64,000 nt of DNA from Brucella pseudogrignonensis (lineage in GTDB: Bacteria; Pseudomonadota; Alphaproteobacteria; Rhizobiales; Rhizobiaceae). The position numbers and the translations under genes were made by a program. The stretch lies in NCBI RefSeq assembly GCF_002252525.1, contig NZ_NNRM01000001.1, positions 1-64,000 on the forward strand, read 5' to 3'. Positions 26,148-35,243 of the stretch are shown in pieces; position 1 is the first letter of the stretch, and each line of letters opens with the position of its first letter. Under the pieces are notes generated by a model. It worked only from the letters and a program-made list of their open reading frames with translations, was not told the origin of the DNA and did not search any database.

Positions 26148-27005
26148 ATGGGAGCCGTTAGTCACAAGGCATGGCGAGAGGCGCAGACTCGTCAGGGTCA
26201 ATATCAGATAGCGACAGCAGATTCAGGCAAGAGCGACGCAAAAAGCATACAATCGGTTGATCGAGCCCTTTCCATTCTCGAAGCATTGTCGTTGCGTGAC
26301 GCCCCGTTAATGCTCAACGAGATTGCCAAGGTTGCGGAAATAAACCTTTCGACATGCCATCATCTGGTGAAAACGTTGGTCAAGCGGGGATATGTCGTCT
26401 ATGGCGGAAGGAGTGGCGGATATTCCCTGAGTTCGCGGCTAGAGACGATCTCACGGCAATCGTCGCGGGACTACAATCTGGCCGAATTTGTACGGGCTAA
26501 CCTTCAGGAACTGAACCTCAATCTTCGCGAGGCCGTCCAGATGGCGGTGCTACGGGGGGCCGCGCTTGTCACGCACATACAGCTGCCTTCGCATATCCCG
26601 CCTCAGCTGGATCTAAGGGAGTACACCAAACTTCATACGGTCCACGCGTCGGCTCCCGGAAAGGCTATCCTCGCCTGGCTCCCTGAGGCGGAACTCGCTC
26701 GAGTTGTCGCTGACAATGGATTGACGGCGTTTACCGACAAGACGATCACGTCATTGGGAAACCTGATAGAAGAGCTGCGACTTGTTCGCCGGTCCGGTTT
26801 CGCAATGGACGACGGCGAGTTTCGCACAGATCTTGTCGGCTATGGGGCCGTCGTTCGCGACAAGTCCGGCGCAGTTGTATGTTCGATTGGTGCTACAATA
26901 CCGCGAAAACGTGCGAGCGACGAATATCGAAAGCATATCGCTCGCACGGTCGTCGAATGTGCTCGAGACTTGTCGGGGCGGATGCCGGCTGGCTGTTTCG
27001 TGTAG
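26148..27005 (+). CDS. IclR-family transcriptional regulator
   Basis: 285 residues from the ATG at 26148, which follows CTGGAGGAGCATA; a longer frame reaches 26085. An unusual hydrophilic tail of about 32 residues precedes the winged helix (IQSVDRALSILEALSLRDAP and LNEIAKVAEINLSTCHHLVK). The C-terminal effector domain includes LHTVHASAPGKAILAWLPEA and FAMDDGEFRTDLVGYGAVVR, as is usual. It stands between the divergent otn operon and the pentose-phosphate operon, so it most likely controls both in response to a sugar acid or phosphorylated intermediate. Whether it represses or activates cannot be told. Confidence 0.92.
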   Translation: MGAVSHKAWREAQTRQGQYQIATADSGKSDAKSIQSVDRALSILEALSLRDAPLMLNEIAKVAEINLSTCHHLVKTLVKRGYVVYGGRSGGYSLSSRLETISRQSSRDYNLAEFVRANLQELNLNLREAVQMAVLRGAALVTHIQLPSHIPPQLDLREYTKLHTVHASAPGKAILAWLPEAELARVVADNGLTAFTDKTITSLGNLIEELRLVRRSGFAMDDGEFRTDLVGYGAVVRDKSGAVVCSIGATIPRKRASDEYRKHIARTVVECARDLSGRMPAGCFV

Positions 27006-27132
27006 GGTCGCCAAGACGTTTCTAATGTGCCTGGGCGGCGCAAACCGGCGTGCGCGCGGCTATGATTTCAACATTTCAACTTAGCTCAGGCGGACGAGGT
27101 CACAGTCGATCCGCACTTGAAAGGGTATCGCC

Positions 27133-28098
27133 ATGAAATCCAAACTTGATCAGCTCCGCGACATCACCACGGTGGTTGCCGACACCGGCGATATCGAAGC
27201 GGTTGCACGGCTGAAGCCGGTCGATTGCACCACGAACCCGAGCATTGTCCTGAAGGCTCTCGGCACGCCGATGTTTGCAGAGGCCGTCAAGGAAGGCGTT
27301 GCCTGGGGAAGGAAACAAGGCGGCAGCCCCGAAGCCGTTTCGGCTGCCGTTGCCGACCGTCTGGCCATTTCTGTCGGCGCTGCGCTCGTGGAGCTCGTGC
27401 CAGGCCGAGTGTCGACGGAAGTCGACGCCGACCTGTCCTTCGATACCGAAGCATCGCTTGCCAAGGCACGGTTGATCATCGCCGCATACAAGGAGCGCGG
27501 TATCGACAAGGATCGGATCCTTATCAAGCTTGCCTCGACGTGGGAGGGCATACGCGCCGCCGAAGTGCTGCAAAAGGAAGGCATTGACTGCAACCTGACC
27601 CTTCTCTTCTCGAAGGTTCAGGCCGTTGCTTGTGCCGATGCAAAGGTCTTTCTGATTTCGCCTTTCGTGGGCCGCATTCTCGACTGGTACAAGAAATCGA
27701 CCGGCAAGGAATACACTCCTAATGAGGATCCAGGTGTGCAGTCCGTCCGCGACATCTACACCTACTACAAAGCCAACGATATCAAGACGATCGTCATGGG
27801 GGCCTCCTTCCGCAGCGCCGGCGAAATCGAGGCGCTGGCCGGTTGCGATCGCCTGACGATCGCTCCTAACCTGCTCGACGAACTGTCAAACGATCAGGGC
27901 AAGCTGGAGCGCAAGCTCTTGCCGGAGACAGTCGAGCCGGCGGTGAGGATCTCTGTCGACGAGAAGACATTCCGCTGGATGATGAACGAAGATGCGATGG
28001 CGACGGAAAAGCTCGCCGAAGGCATCCGTGCTTTCGCCAAGGATCTTGGCACGTTGCGCCACATGATCCAGAAGGAGCTGCAGCTCGCAGCTGCATGA
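27133..28098 (+). CDS. tal: Transaldolase
   Basis: 321 residues, colinear with E. coli TalB. The Schiff-base lysine falls at residue 132 in [11 protein letters not shown], the same number as in TalB. Other marks are [15 protein letters not shown] at 29-43, [16 protein letters not shown] and [17 protein letters not shown]. It moves a dihydroxyacetone unit between sedoheptulose 7-phosphate and glyceraldehyde 3-phosphate in the non-oxidative pentose phosphate pathway. It is the first gene after the IclR regulator, 128 bp away, and is followed by a 250-bp gap before gnd. Confidence 0.96.
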   Translation: MKSKLDQLRDITTVVADTGDIEAVARLKPVDCTTNPSIVLKALGTPMFAEAVKEGVAWGRKQGGSPEAVSAAVADRLAISVGAALVELVPGRVSTEVDADLSFDTEASLAKARLIIAAYKERGIDKDRILIKLASTWEGIRAAEVLQKEGIDCNLTLLFSKVQAVACADAKVFLISPFVGRILDWYKKSTGKEYTPNEDPGVQSVRDIYTYYKANDIKTIVMGASFRSAGEIEALAGCDRLTIAPNLLDELSNDQGKLERKLLPETVEPAVRISVDEKTFRWMMNEDAMATEKLAEGIRAFAKDLGTLRHMIQKELQLAAA

Positions 28099-28348
28099 CC
28101 TTGGTTAGTAGTGACTGATTTGCGGTCGATCCACCCTGGTCGAGGTTGGCCTCTAGTGGATGGGGGTGGATTGAGAATGTTCAACCGTCCCCCTGAGTAT
28201 ATTAATGTAAAAATAACAAAAAATGGCGTATCGATCAGTTTATTAATATATCAATTTTCACAATGTTAAATAAAAAAACAAGAAAGAGACGTGAAAAAAC
28301 TTCCAATGTATTGATGGTGGAACGCAATCTATCAATAAAGAGGAAGTT
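28099..28348 (+). promoter_or_regulatory. AT-rich leader upstream of gnd
   Basis: The last 150 bp before gnd are strikingly AT-rich (runs such as AAATAAAAAAACAAG) in a GC-rich neighbourhood. TATTGAT (28309-28315) and ATCAATA (28331-28337) form an inverted repeat just upstream of the ribosome binding site AGAGGAAG. This suggests a separate, regulated promoter for gnd-zwf-fbp. No exact -10/-35 is claimed. Confidence 0.4.
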
Positions 28349-29776
28349 ATGACAAAAAAAATAGCAGACTTGGGTGTTATTGGTCTCGGAACGATGGGTG
28401 CCATGCTCGCGCTCAATTTTGCCGAAAAAGGTTCTGAGGTAGCGCTCTTCAATCGAACAGCTAGTAAGGCTGAAAAACTGCGCGCGGATAATCCGAAGTT
28501 TGCCGATCGCCTCTATCCTCAAAGCTCTCTGGAAGCCTTCGTTGCCTCTCTGCGTTCTCCGCGCGTGATCGTGCTGATGGTCAACGCAGGCGTTGCAGTG
28601 GATGATCAAATTGAGATGCTTGCGCCGTTGCTGGATGAAGGTGACATAGTCATCGACGCTGGCAATACCGACTTCAATGATACCGTCTCCCGCAATCGCA
28701 AATGGGATGATCGTGGTTTCCATTTTGTGGGGATGGGTGTGTCCGGCGGCGAGCTTGGTGCCCGCCATGGCCCGTCGATCATGGTTGGTGGTGATCAGCG
28801 TGTCTGGGCCAGACTTAAACCTCTGCTGGAGCCGATTTCTGCGAAGTATGATGGCAGCCCCTGCGTTGCCTGGCTGGGTCCCGATGGCGCCGGACATTTC
28901 GTCAAGACGATCCATAACGGCATCGAATATGCCGACATGCAGATGATTGCCGAGATCTACAGTATCATGCGTGATGGCATGAACCTTTCCGCCTCGCAAA
29001 TGTCGACCGTCTTTCGAGATTGGAACAAACGGGGTTTGTCGTCCTACCTGATCGAGATCAGCGCAACGGTTCTCGCTGAGCCGGATACTCAGACCGGCAA
29101 GCCGTTGGTCGATGTCATAGTTGATGAAGCAGGCCAGAAGGGAACCGGCCGTTGGTCGGTTATCGAGGCGCAGAAACTGGGCATTGGCGCTACGACGCTT
29201 GAAGCCGCGGTTTCGGCACGAAGCCTGTCATCCCTGCGCTCGGAGAGGCTCGCGACCAGCAGATTCTATTCGAACATGGCCCTTGCTACTGATGCCTTCG
29301 TTGTTGATGAAACGAGCCTTGATGAGCTTGAGGCGGCACTGGAAACGGCAAAGATCATCGCCTACGCTCAGGGTTATGCGATCATGTCGGCCGCATCGCG
29401 TGAGTATTCATGGAATCTGCCGCTGGGCGAGATCGCCCGGATCTGGCGCGCTGGCTGCATCATTCGGTCGGTCTTCCTCAAGGATATCACCGAGGCCTAT
29501 GAGACGAGCAATGAAGTCGTCAACCTCCTCCAGCAGCCGTCCTTTATTAAGCGTGTGAGCGAAGGCCAGCAAGCACTTCGTAGTGTAGTTGCAAAGGCCG
29601 TGAAGGCGGGCATCCCTGTCCCGGCGCTTTCGGCATCGCTCGCCTATTTCGATGATTATCGTCGGGCACGGGGATCGGCAAATCTCATCCAGGGGCAACG
29701 TGATCTTTTCGGCGCCCATACGTTCCGACGCCTCGATGCCGAAGGTGTTTTCCATCATCAATGGCCGGCAGTCTGA
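28349..29776 (+). CDS. gnd: 6-phosphogluconate dehydrogenase, decarboxylating
   Basis: 475 residues, the length of the long (decarboxylating) dimeric type. The coenzyme fold begins LGVIGLGTMGAMLALNFAEK; substrate and catalytic regions are GMGVSGGELGARHGPSIM, KTIHNGIEYADMQ (with the catalytic Lys and the conserved His-Asn) and DEAGQKGTGRW. The C-terminal helical tail reads SANLIQGQRDLFGAHTFRR. It oxidises 6-phosphogluconate to ribulose 5-phosphate and CO2. Followed 12 bp later by zwf, the other pentose-phosphate oxidase. The lactonase (pgl) normally found between their activities is missing from the island and must come from elsewhere. Confidence 0.95.
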   Translation: MTKKIADLGVIGLGTMGAMLALNFAEKGSEVALFNRTASKAEKLRADNPKFADRLYPQSSLEAFVASLRSPRVIVLMVNAGVAVDDQIEMLAPLLDEGDIVIDAGNTDFNDTVSRNRKWDDRGFHFVGMGVSGGELGARHGPSIMVGGDQRVWARLKPLLEPISAKYDGSPCVAWLGPDGAGHFVKTIHNGIEYADMQMIAEIYSIMRDGMNLSASQMSTVFRDWNKRGLSSYLIEISATVLAEPDTQTGKPLVDVIVDEAGQKGTGRWSVIEAQKLGIGATTLEAAVSARSLSSLRSERLATSRFYSNMALATDAFVVDETSLDELEAALETAKIIAYAQGYAIMSAASREYSWNLPLGEIARIWRAGCIIRSVFLKDITEAYETSNEVVNLLQQPSFIKRVSEGQQALRSVVAKAVKAGIPVPALSASLAYFDDYRRARGSANLIQGQRDLFGAHTFRRLDAEGVFHHQWPAV

Positions 29777-29788
29777 GAGAGCGGAAGA

Positions 29789-31267
29789 ATGAGCAGTCTC
29801 AACACTACAGTCGACCTTTTCGACTATGTCATATTCGGAGGGGGCGGAGATCTTGCCGAACGCAAGCTTCTGCCGGCACTTTTTCATCGTGATCGCGACA
29901 ACAACCTGCCAGACGGCGCGCGAATCGTCGGTGTCTCCCGTACTGCGCGCACGGATGATGACTACCGCGAATTCGCGCGCAAAGCCTTGCAGGCGCATGT
30001 GGCGCCCGCAGACCTCAGCGGCAATGTGCTCGAACGCTTTCTTTCACGACTGTCCTACATCAGCGTCGATGCGACCGGCGCGAATGGCTGGAAGGAACTG
30101 AAAGCATTTCTCGAGAAAGGGGGCTCTGATCGGATCCGCGCCTTCTATCTCGCGGTCGCTCCGTCTATTTTCGGGGCCATTGCCGCCAAGCTCAAGTCTT
30201 TAGGCCTCATCAACACCAGAACACGGTTGGTGATCGAGAAGCCGATAGGTCGCGACCTCACATCGGCGCGGGACCTGAATGCGGAGATCGCACGCCACTT
30301 CAACGAAGATCAGGTTTTCCGGATCGATCACTATCTCGGTAAGGAAACAGTGCAAAATCTGATGGCGCTACGCTTTGCCAACACGCTTTACGATCCGGTA
30401 TGGAACTCGTCCTTTATTGACCATGTCCAGATCACTGTTGCTGAAAGCGTCGGTCTCGGCAGTCGGGCCGGATACTATGACACGGCGGGCGCACTGCGCG
30501 ACATGGTACAGAACCATCTCCTGCAGCTTCTTGCGCTCGTGGCGCTCGAACCGCCGTCGACATTCAAGGCTGACGCCATCCGTGACGAGAAGCTGAAGGT
30601 GCTGCGAGCGCTTAAGCCTATAACTGCTGTGAATGTCGGACACATGACGGTTCGCGGTCAGTACCGGGCAGGTGCAGGCGACGGTGGCGCGGTTCAAGCT
30701 TATCTCGATGACCTCGGCGGGCCTGGGAGCGATACGGAAACCTTCGTCGCGCTGAAGGCCGAGGTTAACAACTGGCGATGGGCGGGCGTGCCCTTCTATC
30801 TTCGCACCGGAAAGCGCATGCCGACCCGCGCTTCCGAAATAGTCGTCACCTTCAAACCCATTCCGCTATCGATTTTCGATGCGTCGAGTGGCCATATCTC
30901 GCAAAACCGTCTGGTCTTGCGCCTGCAACCCGGCGAGGGCGTCAAGCAATGGCTTATGATCAAGGACCCGGGTCCGGGCGGCATGAGGCTAAGGCAAGTG
31001 TCGCTCGACATGAGCTTCGCCGAACAGTTCAACGTCCGACACCCGGACGCTTACGAACGCCTGTTGATGGACGTGATCCGTCGCGACCAGTCCCTATTCA
31101 TGCGTCGCGATGAAGTGGAAGCAGCCTGGGAATGGATCGATCCGATCCTCGCCGCCTGGCAGGAAACCGAACAGAAGGTCCAGGGCTATACTTCCGGCAC
31201 CTGGGGGCCGTCCAGCGCCATTGCGCTGATCGAGCGTGATGGTCGCACCTGGCACGAGCCTGAGTGA
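29789..31267 (+). CDS. zwf: Glucose-6-phosphate 1-dehydrogenase
   Basis: 492 residues, of normal length. The nucleotide-binding motif is FGGGGDLAERKLLPALF near residue 16, and the active site motif RIDHYLGKETVQNLMALRF is near 180, containing the substrate-binding Asp-His-Tyr and Lys. C-terminal regions such as VPFYLRTGKRMP and NVRHPDAYERLLMDVIR are typical. It starts the oxidative pentose phosphate branch, giving NADPH or NADH. GGAAGA precedes the ATG. It overlaps the frame that leads into fbp, and the three genes gnd-zwf-fbp look like one operon. Confidence 0.96.
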   Translation: MSSLNTTVDLFDYVIFGGGGDLAERKLLPALFHRDRDNNLPDGARIVGVSRTARTDDDYREFARKALQAHVAPADLSGNVLERFLSRLSYISVDATGANGWKELKAFLEKGGSDRIRAFYLAVAPSIFGAIAAKLKSLGLINTRTRLVIEKPIGRDLTSARDLNAEIARHFNEDQVFRIDHYLGKETVQNLMALRFANTLYDPVWNSSFIDHVQITVAESVGLGSRAGYYDTAGALRDMVQNHLLQLLALVALEPPSTFKADAIRDEKLKVLRALKPITAVNVGHMTVRGQYRAGAGDGGAVQAYLDDLGGPGSDTETFVALKAEVNNWRWAGVPFYLRTGKRMPTRASEIVVTFKPIPLSIFDASSGHISQNRLVLRLQPGEGVKQWLMIKDPGPGGMRLRQVSLDMSFAEQFNVRHPDAYERLLMDVIRRDQSLFMRRDEVEAAWEWIDPILAAWQETEQKVQGYTSGTWGPSSAIALIERDGRTWHEPE

Positions 31268-31302
31268 GCCCTCTTCGTAACTTCAACGCAAGGGATTTTC
31301 GT

Positions 31303-32310
31303 ATGACCTATTCTCTCGCAGACTACCTCGACAAGTGCGCTTCTTCGGCACTACTACGTGAAGTCGGGCAAACCGTGCTGCGCCTATCGACTGCTGCAGT
31401 GGCGGTCCATCGAGCAATCGCTACATGCCGGGTTCCGGAATTGCGCCCTGTAAATGATCAAGCATCCAATCCTAGCGGCGAGGTGCAAAAGCCTCTTGAT
31501 GTCTTCGCCGACGACGCGTTCCGCGCTGCGGCAATTCAATCGCCAGTGCGGGTCTACGGAACCGAAGAGCGGGCGGAGCCAATCGACCTTGGTGGTCTTG
31601 GAAAGCTGGCACTGGCTATTGATCCGCTGGATGGCTCATCCAACATCGAAACGAACATCTCCGTCGGCACAATCTTCTCGTTACTGCCTTTGAAAGCAGG
31701 CGACAGTACAGACCCCTGCTCGGCATTCGAGCAGCCGGGCGTTAATCAACTCGCCGCGGGTTTCTTCATCTATGGTGCGCAATTGCTTCTCGTGCTCACC
31801 ATCGGGTTCGGTACCCAAACCTTTATCCACCAAGGGGAAGAAAGGGGGTTTTCCTTGATGGGGGATAGACATCAGATTCCGGTGGAGACATCGGAGTACT
31901 CAATCAACGCGTCGAATCGTCGTCATTGGGCTGAGGGAATCCGGCATTACATCGAGGACACTGAGGCCGGTATGGATGGGCCACGCGGAAGGGATTTCGG
32001 CATGCGTTATGCAGGATCGCTCGTTGCCGATACCTACCGGATCCTACGGCGCGGTGGAGTGTTTCTCTATCCCGGTGATAGGCGCGAAGGCTACAGGGGT
32101 GGCCGTCTTCGACAGGTTTATGAGACGAATCCGATTGCGTTCTGCATCGAACAGGCAGGTGGGGCGGCTACCGATGGCCGTCGGCGAATGCTCGAAATCG
32201 ATCCTCCGAGCCTACATGTGCGGGCCCCCTTTGTTTTTGGTTCCCGCGATGAGGTGGACGCTGTCTTGGCTTATGCTAGCGCTGGACAAGCCGACGTTTC
32301 CGCGGCGTGA
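31303..32310 (+). CDS. fbp: Class I fructose-1,6-bisphosphatase
   Basis: 335 residues from the ATG at 31303 (preceded by AAGGGA); an upstream frame reaches 31264 inside the zwf stop but has no ribosome binding site. The FBPase signature LAIDPLDGSSNIETNISVGT carries the metal-binding Asp residues, and MRYAGSLVADTYRILRRGG forms part of the substrate site. It removes phosphate from fructose 1,6-bisphosphate to give fructose 6-phosphate. Fba on the other arm makes its substrate, so together they turn triose phosphate into hexose phosphate for Zwf. A segment around 140-150 (QPGVNQLAAG) replaces the more usual form seen in central-metabolism paralogues. Confidence 0.93.
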   Translation: MTYSLADYLDKCASSALLREVGQTVLRLSTAAVAVHRAIATCRVPELRPVNDQASNPSGEVQKPLDVFADDAFRAAAIQSPVRVYGTEERAEPIDLGGLGKLALAIDPLDGSSNIETNISVGTIFSLLPLKAGDSTDPCSAFEQPGVNQLAAGFFIYGAQLLLVLTIGFGTQTFIHQGEERGFSLMGDRHQIPVETSEYSINASNRRHWAEGIRHYIEDTEAGMDGPRGRDFGMRYAGSLVADTYRILRRGGVFLYPGDRREGYRGGRLRQVYETNPIAFCIEQAGGAATDGRRRMLEIDPPSLHVRAPFVFGSRDEVDAVLAYASAGQADVSAA

Positions 32311-32515
32311 TTTTCACATAGGGAAAGAGTGGTCTGTTTGATTGACGATTACAGGCCGTAGGAGGATTGTTCTAGATACAAACCGGGTGCTTAAGAAAAC
32401 AACGTCTCCGATATAGAGCATACAGCGGTTTTCCGAAGGTACATCGAAGTTTATTCGTCTGGATGCCCAGTATCATATTGGTCAACTCAGCAATATTTCC
32501 CAAAGGAGGAGAAGT

Positions 32516-33679
32516 ATGTCGCAAGCAGAAAACGTCAAAACGCACCCCGACTTTCCGGTTCCCGAAAAGATGAATGCATGGGTGCTGGGCGATCCCGGCC
32601 AGTTGACTCTCGTCGAAAAGACGGTTCCCACGCCGAAGAAGGCCGAGGTCCTGGTGCGGATTGACGCGGTTGCCATCTGCGCGACCGATCTTGAAATCAT
32701 CGCTCACGGCCCGCCGGCTCAGATCCAGGGCGGGCTACCGTTCAACAAGAACTTCACACCGGGCCACGAATACATGGGAACGGTCGTGGCGCTTGGGCCC
32801 GGTGTCGACGAATTTCGCATCGGCGACCGTGTCACGGTGGAGATTCATGCCGGCTGCGGACAGTGCAAGCGTTGCCGTCAGGGTATGTACACCTCGTGCC
32901 ACAACTACGGCAAGAACTATGGCGACGTGGACAAGGGCCACCGTGCCAACGGCTTCACCACGGACGGCGGGTTTTGCGAATACCAGGTCAACAGCGTCAA
33001 CACGCTGATTCACGTCGATGATTCCATGAGCGATGAGGAAGCGACGTTGGTCGTCACCGCTGGCACCTCGATGTATGGCCTGACCGAACTTGGCGGCCTC
33101 GTTGCAGGTGAATCAGTTGTCGTCAGTGGCCCGGGCCCGATCGGACTTCTCGGCGCGGCGGTGGCCAAGGCGCTCGGTGCGCAGCCGGTGATCCTGACCG
33201 GTACCCGCGACAACCGGCTAGAGATCGGCAAGCAGCTCGGAGCAGATCACGTCATCAACGTTCGCAAGGAAGATGCCGTCGAAGCGGTTCGCCGTCTTAC
33301 CGACGGTAAGGGCGTCGATTATGTTGTCGAATGTTCCGGGGCGCCGAACGCCGTTAATGAGGCAGCACGCATGCTGAACCGCGGCGGCAAGATCTGCCTT
33401 GCCGCCTTCCCCAGCGAAGAGGTCCCGATCGACGTCGCTTACCTGGTTCGCAACAACATTTACCTCTACGGCATTCGTGGAGAAGGCAAGTCAGCGACCC
33501 ACCGAGCCGAGGCTTTCATGCGGCAGAAGCGTTTCGATGCACGGATCATCCACACGCACACCTTCGACATGGAGAATCTTCCCGAGGCGCTTCGCTACGC
33601 CAAGGATCGTGTCGAGGACGCGATCAAGGTGGTGGTGAAAAACAAGCGATCGGAGGCCGTCGCACAGGCCGCCGAATAA
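32516..33679 (+). CDS. Zinc-dependent medium-chain alcohol dehydrogenase
   Basis: 387 residues. The catalytic zinc ligands are the Cys in VAICATDLEI, the His and Glu in TPGHEYMGTV; the four structural-zinc cysteines are in AGCGQCKRCRQGMYTSC. A NAD(P)-binding fold follows with VVVSGPGPIGLLGAAVAKAL. The strong ribosome binding site AAAGGAGGAG precedes the ATG. Substrate unknown. In this setting it might oxidise the polyol, sugar or hydroxy-acid that feeds the otn steps, since no L-threonate dehydrogenase (LtnD) gene was recognised here. This role is inference. Followed by a strong hairpin and a transporter gene. Confidence 0.9.
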   Translation: MSQAENVKTHPDFPVPEKMNAWVLGDPGQLTLVEKTVPTPKKAEVLVRIDAVAICATDLEIIAHGPPAQIQGGLPFNKNFTPGHEYMGTVVALGPGVDEFRIGDRVTVEIHAGCGQCKRCRQGMYTSCHNYGKNYGDVDKGHRANGFTTDGGFCEYQVNSVNTLIHVDDSMSDEEATLVVTAGTSMYGLTELGGLVAGESVVVSGPGPIGLLGAAVAKALGAQPVILTGTRDNRLEIGKQLGADHVINVRKEDAVEAVRRLTDGKGVDYVVECSGAPNAVNEAARMLNRGGKICLAAFPSEEVPIDVAYLVRNNIYLYGIRGEGKSATHRAEAFMRQKRFDARIIHTHTFDMENLPEALRYAKDRVEDAIKVVVKNKRSEAVAQAAE

Positions 33680-33697
33680 TCGGACCAGAAGGAAAGT

Positions 33698-33732
33698 ACG
33701 GGGCCGGTTGGGATGGAGAATGCCGGCCCCGT
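33698..33732 (+). other. Strong hairpin between the alcohol dehydrogenase and the DctA-type carrier
   Basis: ACGGGGCCGG (33698-33707) pairs perfectly with CCGGCCCCGT (33723-33732) across a 15-base loop. No T-run follows, so it is more likely an mRNA-stabilising or attenuating hairpin than a full intrinsic terminator. Confidence 0.6.
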
Positions 33733-33771
33733 GCGCTTCGAATAGAGGCTATCGATTCCTGGGAGGAGAAC

Positions 33772-35142
33772 ATGGCACGTGAACTGCATTCAACAAACTC
33801 AGATGGTGAAGCGCGGAAGAGTATTGTCCTGCACTGGCTGAGCAAACTTTATGTCCAGGTCATTATAGGCGTTTTGATTGGCACGACGATCGGTTACTTC
33901 GAGCCGCAGATTGCGGTGGCGATGAAACCGCTCGGCGACGTGTTCATCCGCGCGATTAAAGCAATCGTGACGCCGATCATTTTCCTGACGATCGTCGTCG
34001 GCATCGCCACGATCGGAGACATGCGCAAAGTCGCCAGCATCGGCGTCAAGGCGATTATCTATTTCGAGGTGGCCTCCACGATTGCGCTTTTGATCGGATT
34101 AGCGATCGGCAACATCTGGCCTGTCGGCCGCGGCATCAACGCCAATCCCGCAACGCTCGACGCGGGCGCCGTTTCGACCTTCGTCCAAAAGTCCCATGAT
34201 GTTACGCTCGTTGATTTCTTCATCAACATCATACCGCAGACATTTCTGTCGCCATTCGTAAGCGGAGAGATCCTGCCGGTCCTGTTTGTCGCTGTGCTCT
34301 TCGGGCTTGCACTTTGCAAGATTGGTGACAAGGCAAAGCCGCTCATCGGTCTGCTTGAGACCGCATCCTATGCGCTCTTTGGTATGGTCAACATCATCAT
34401 GCGCTTCGCGCCGCTCGGTGCGGCAGGTGCAATGGCCTTCACCATTGGCAAATACGGCATCGGCTCGCTGCTCGAATTAGGACAACTCGTGCTTGCGGTA
34501 TATATTGTCAGCATCCTGTTTGTCGTTATCGTGCTCGGGGCATTCTTGCGCATTGCCGGGTTCAGTCTGTGGAAGGTCCTGTCCTACTTCAAGGACGAAA
34601 TCCTGATCGTGTTCGCCGCGACATCAGCAGAGACGATGATTCCGCGCTCGATGGCGAAGCTTGAGCATCTCGGTGTGCGCAAGGAAGTAATCGGCCTGGT
34701 GATGCCGACCGGCTTTTCATTCAATATGGATGGCACTGCCATCTATATGACAATGGCCACCCTGTTCATCGCGCATGCGACCAACACCGAGCTTACTTTG
34801 TGGCACCAGCTGACCATCCTTCTGATTATGCTGTTTACCTCGAAGGGTGCGGCAGGCGTGACCGGTGGTGGATTCATCGCCTTGGCTGCAACTATGCCGG
34901 CGATTGGCGTGCTCCCGGTGGCAGGCCTTGCCCTTCTGGTTGGCGTTGACCGTTTCATGGCGGAGATCCGCGCGGCGACCAACCTGACCAGCAACATTAT
35001 TGCCACGCTGGTCGTCGGTCGCTGGGTCGGTGCTGTCGACAATGAAAGGGCACAAGCGATCCTTGATAGTGGCGAAAAACCAGAGGATGTGAAGCCAGCG
35101 GAAAGCGCTCCGCAGCTCGGTCAACCCGCCGCCACATTCTAA
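33772..35142 (+). CDS. dctA: DctA-type dicarboxylate:cation symporter
   Basis: 456 residues of the DAACS family, an inner-membrane carrier with about eight membrane helices plus two hairpin loops. Typical parts are KAIVTPIIFLTIVVGIATIG, MRFAPLGAAGAMAFTIGKYG, the serine-rich AATSAETMIPRSMAKLE, PTGFSFNMDGTAIYMTMA and TSKGAAGVTGGGFIALAAT. These are the DctA motifs rather than the glutamate-type variants. It probably brings in the acid that feeds the operon. Whether that is a C4-dicarboxylate such as tartrate or a C4 monocarboxylic sugar acid cannot be told from sequence. GGGAGGAGA precedes the ATG. Confidence 0.93.
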   Translation: MARELHSTNSDGEARKSIVLHWLSKLYVQVIIGVLIGTTIGYFEPQIAVAMKPLGDVFIRAIKAIVTPIIFLTIVVGIATIGDMRKVASIGVKAIIYFEVASTIALLIGLAIGNIWPVGRGINANPATLDAGAVSTFVQKSHDVTLVDFFINIIPQTFLSPFVSGEILPVLFVAVLFGLALCKIGDKAKPLIGLLETASYALFGMVNIIMRFAPLGAAGAMAFTIGKYGIGSLLELGQLVLAVYIVSILFVVIVLGAFLRIAGFSLWKVLSYFKDEILIVFAATSAETMIPRSMAKLEHLGVRKEVIGLVMPTGFSFNMDGTAIYMTMATLFIAHATNTELTLWHQLTILLIMLFTSKGAAGVTGGGFIALAATMPAIGVLPVAGLALLVGVDRFMAEIRAATNLTSNIIATLVVGRWVGAVDNERAQAILDSGEKPEDVKPAESAPQLGQPAATF

Positions 35143-35243
35143 CGCCAACAGCCACCCAGAAGCCATAATCGCACTTTCCACGTCCGGGCGAGTTGCACGG
35201 AAGTGGGCTACTCAAAAAGCTATCGAATTGAAAGGATCACGCC

